Shown here: in pieces, positions 61,743 through 64,000 of the stretch
Position numbering within the stretch: position 1 is the first letter of the stretch
Layout: each line of letters begins with the position of its first letter
Source: Epiperipatus broadwayi
Taxonomy: Eukaryota; Onychophora; Udeonychophora; Euonychophora; Peripatidae
DNA length: 64,000 nt
Direction of reading: 5' to 3'
Assembly: GCA_028023455.1 (NCBI GenBank)
Contig: JAQFVV010006340.1
Location: forward strand, 2,337,438-2,401,437
Notes under the pieces: model-generated
What the model saw: only the letters and a program-made list of their open reading frames with translations
Told to the model about the DNA's origin: nothing
Database searches by the model: none
Position numbers and translations under genes: made by a program

Positions 61743-61937
61743 GTGATTAGAAAATACCCAGTAACCACCTAAACATTCACAATAAAGCTAGTAATTATTA
61801 TTTCTCACTGCCATCAAGACAGCCTTCTCACCTTTCCATTCTTGCTATTAAAAGGGTGAGAATGTTGCTTAGACAGCAGTGAAAAATATTGATTACTATC
61901 TTTATTGTGAATGTTTAGGTGGTTACTGGTTTGTTTC

Positions 61938-61943
<6 letters not shown>
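61743..61943. mobile_element. Hairpin MITE-like element
   Basis: Arms of about 95 bases (61743-61846 and 61854-61943) are inverted copies ('cagtaaccacctaaacattc' and complement). The centre is only a few bases, so this is close to a perfect foldback. (TA)n lies on both sides. Confidence 0.8.

Positions 61944-62020
<77 letters not shown>
61942..62020. repeat. (TA)n microsatellite
   Basis: About 39 TA units between two hairpin elements. Confidence 0.95.
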
Positions 62021-62023
<3 letters not shown>

Positions 62024-62054
62024 GTGTCTGCATTTTTTCAAAGTAATATACATA

Positions 62055-62649
62055 ATAATATAATTGAATATTTGTAAATACAGTAATTAAATAATTAAAA
62101 ATTTTATCCACTTAGGAGTGCTTTTGATTATCCTAGTAATCTTAATCAACTAAAACTTTGAAAGGCTAGCTTTCCCATAATTTCGTGATCTTAATGTTTG
62201 CTGCCTGCCTGCTAATTAAGTCATGTTTATATTTGTATATTAGCATAGCATCCTTTATTTTTGATTTATTGTTATTTTTTCCAATTTGCAATATTTTTAC
62301 ATTATTAAAATTAAATTCAAAACCATAAATACATGATTTGTTTCAGCATCTGTTTTTATGACCATAATAAGTCAGGTATTTATGGTTTTGACATTAATTT
62401 TCATAATGTAAAAATATAGCAAATTAAAAAAAATAATAGAAGTATAATAAAGGCAGCTGTGCTAATATACCATCATAAGCATGACTTAATTAACAGGCTG
62501 GCAGCAAATGTTAAGATCATGGAATTATGAGAAGGTTAGTCTTTCAAAGTTTTAGCTGATAAAGATTACTAGAATAATCAAACATGCTCCTCAGTGGATA
62601 CATTTTTAATTATTTAATTACTGTATTTACAAATATTCAATTATATATA
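62055..62649. mobile_element. Hairpin element, about 0.6 kb
   Basis: Arms of about 280 bases (62055-62340 and 62365-62649) are inverted copies over their whole length with about 10-15% difference by eye, sharing 'attgaatatttgtaaataca', 'ttaattaagtcatg'-like and 'ccataaata' landmarks. Noncoding. It ends at the TGTAACGG edge of the next candidate element. Confidence 0.8.
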
Positions 62650-64000
62650 TGTAACGGTTTACCCTGTTTGTGTGAATCGTGTATATGCATATTTATGTAT
62701 TTAAATCCTAAGTTTCTTTTTTTTCTTAAAAGAAAATTATAATGCGAACAAATATATATATAAGTAGTTCTGCACGGTACTTTTATCACTCGCCCAGCTT
62801 ATTTATGGATGTCAGTTGTTGACTCCAAGTGCCAATCCTATCTGCAAGTAAATAAGAATTATGCTGGGAGAGATTGCGTATCAATTTCTAATACATAGAA
62901 CTTCTACCTCTGGCTAGCTCACTCAGGTGTGGTGGTTGTTAACCATGGGAAAGTGGTGGGGAACAGATCAAATGCACATGTAAACACATAAATGATTCCC
63001 TAAATTTATTATTTTGTCCTTAATACTACTCTCTAATCTTATGATATGATCTAAGTTTTAAAAAAATTAACACTGAATGCACAAACTTGTAATTAAAACA
63101 CGAATTTAATATTTATTAATAGAAATAAAACAAAATCCCATTATTATGTATTGGCCTGTGCTCATACATTTGAATAACATGCATGCAAACACACACTTTG
63201 CATGGGTTCATAAATATAACGAAACATATATATTATAGAATACATATTAAATGCAATAAGTCCTTATCCAGTCTATTCATTCATAGAATCGCATTGGGCA
63301 TTATTTCAAATATTTCTTTGTTTTCTTTTAGCTCTTACACATTATTATTTAAAAAATTATTTGTGTTACCTTGATTTTTCTCACCCAGGTGCAGATGAAT
63401 GGTAATGTTCGCTGGCTTTGAGTTGTGACATAGTGAACAAGTGATTTTTTGGTAGTCCTCCATTGATTCTGTAAGGCACAATCAATGGTGTTTGGTGAAT
63501 GTCGTTCTACCTGTAGTTTAGAAAGGGCTTCGCTCCTATATGGACAGCAACCACAATACCTCTGCAAGCTGGCTGGCAGAGCCCGATCCATTCTTGTCCT
63601 TTACTCCAGCCTGATTATTGTTGGTGAATATATATATATATACATACAAGTTTAACTGATTTTTTTACAATCGTGCTCGTGGCACTAATCTTTCTGGAAT
63701 GTCTCCCAAAGTTCGGCTTTCAAAACTCCTTAATTAAAATGCTATTGTTCTTTTTCTTCTTTTTAATGAAACCACATGGTTTGCAAATAGAAAACCCTTC
63801 AACAACTTTTCTTTTTTTTTGTTCAAGAATTTTAATTACACCTTGAAATCCACACTCGACCGTTCATTGTCTTTTACTTATAACATTTTCTTTCTAATTA
63901 AAATAGCTTTTATCTTAAGATAGCGATCTATACATATTTGGATTCTTTATTTTCATTTAATATACCTTTTTAGAATTTGTGTCTTTTGCCGTCCATCTTG
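62650..64000. repeat. Possible LTR start (element E), cut by the window
   Basis: After TATATA the sequence switches to TGTAACGGTTTACCC and becomes GC-richer, much like the TGTAACGGG edge of element A. No right edge or partner is in the window. The call rests on the TG edge, the TA flank and the composition shift only. Confidence 0.3.
63375..63615 (-). other. GC-richer island with an 80-codon open frame
   Basis: About half G+C in a stretch surrounded by A+T-rich DNA. The minus strand has an open frame starting MDRALPASLQRYCGCCPYRS, and CACCTGG|GTGAGA at about 63390 resembles a splice donor. The family is not recognised. It could be part of an LTR or other transposon, or an exon of a noncoding RNA. 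Confidence 0.3.

Overview
This is an A+T-rich (roughly three quarters A+T by eye) metazoan nuclear window with almost no host coding sequence. Long (TA)n tracts, (ATT)n and (TCTA)n arrays, a degenerate RTE-clade LINE and weak matches to remembered cephalopod SINE wording suggest a mollusc, perhaps a cephalopod; that placement is low-confidence inference. No rRNA, intact tRNA, CRISPR or prokaryotic operon is visible.

Layout. 1-2.5 kb: small inverted repeats and unannotated A+T-rich DNA. 2.5-14.1 kb: a foldback element with arms of about 1.6 kb and a candidate 8-bp target duplication; its left arm is split by an 8-kb LTR-type array (element A, LTR-internal-LTR-internal-LTR). 14.1-14.3 kb: the 3' end of another LTR. 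15.1-22.4 kb: element B, a complete-looking LTR retroelement with 1.75-kb LTRs whose only sizeable ORF is a 527-residue coiled-coil protein carrying two kinds of tandem repeat; no protease, RT, RNase H or integrase is seen. 22.5-23.3 kb: a foldback repeat. 24.8-27.8 kb: solo LTR F. 27.8-42.5 kb: mainly plain A+T-rich DNA with microsatellites, a pyrimidine-rich tract and short dispersed repeats. 42.6-43.0 kb: one candidate host exon on the minus strand. 43.6-45.9 kb: solo LTR G holding a hairpin element. 45.9-53.7 kb: element C on the minus strand, with 2.4-2.6-kb LTRs around a broken gag and no pol. 53.7-57.2 kb: a hairpin repeat and the dead RTE LINE. 57.3-61.6 kb: solo LTR D, 4.3 kb, with a clear CCAAT/TATA promoter on the minus strand. 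61.7-62.6 kb: two hairpin elements. 62.65 kb to the end: possibly the start of another LTR.

The parts form a nested transposon landscape. Elements A, B and C keep LTRs and primer sites but have no pol, so they would need enzymes supplied from elsewhere. Most LTR edges abut (TA)n, and several end in the same GTTACA/ATTACA-ATAT junction, which suggests a preferred target or related integrases. The most unusual items are element B with its repeat-built ORF, the three-LTR array A inside a foldback element, and the recurring LTR/(TA)n junctions.
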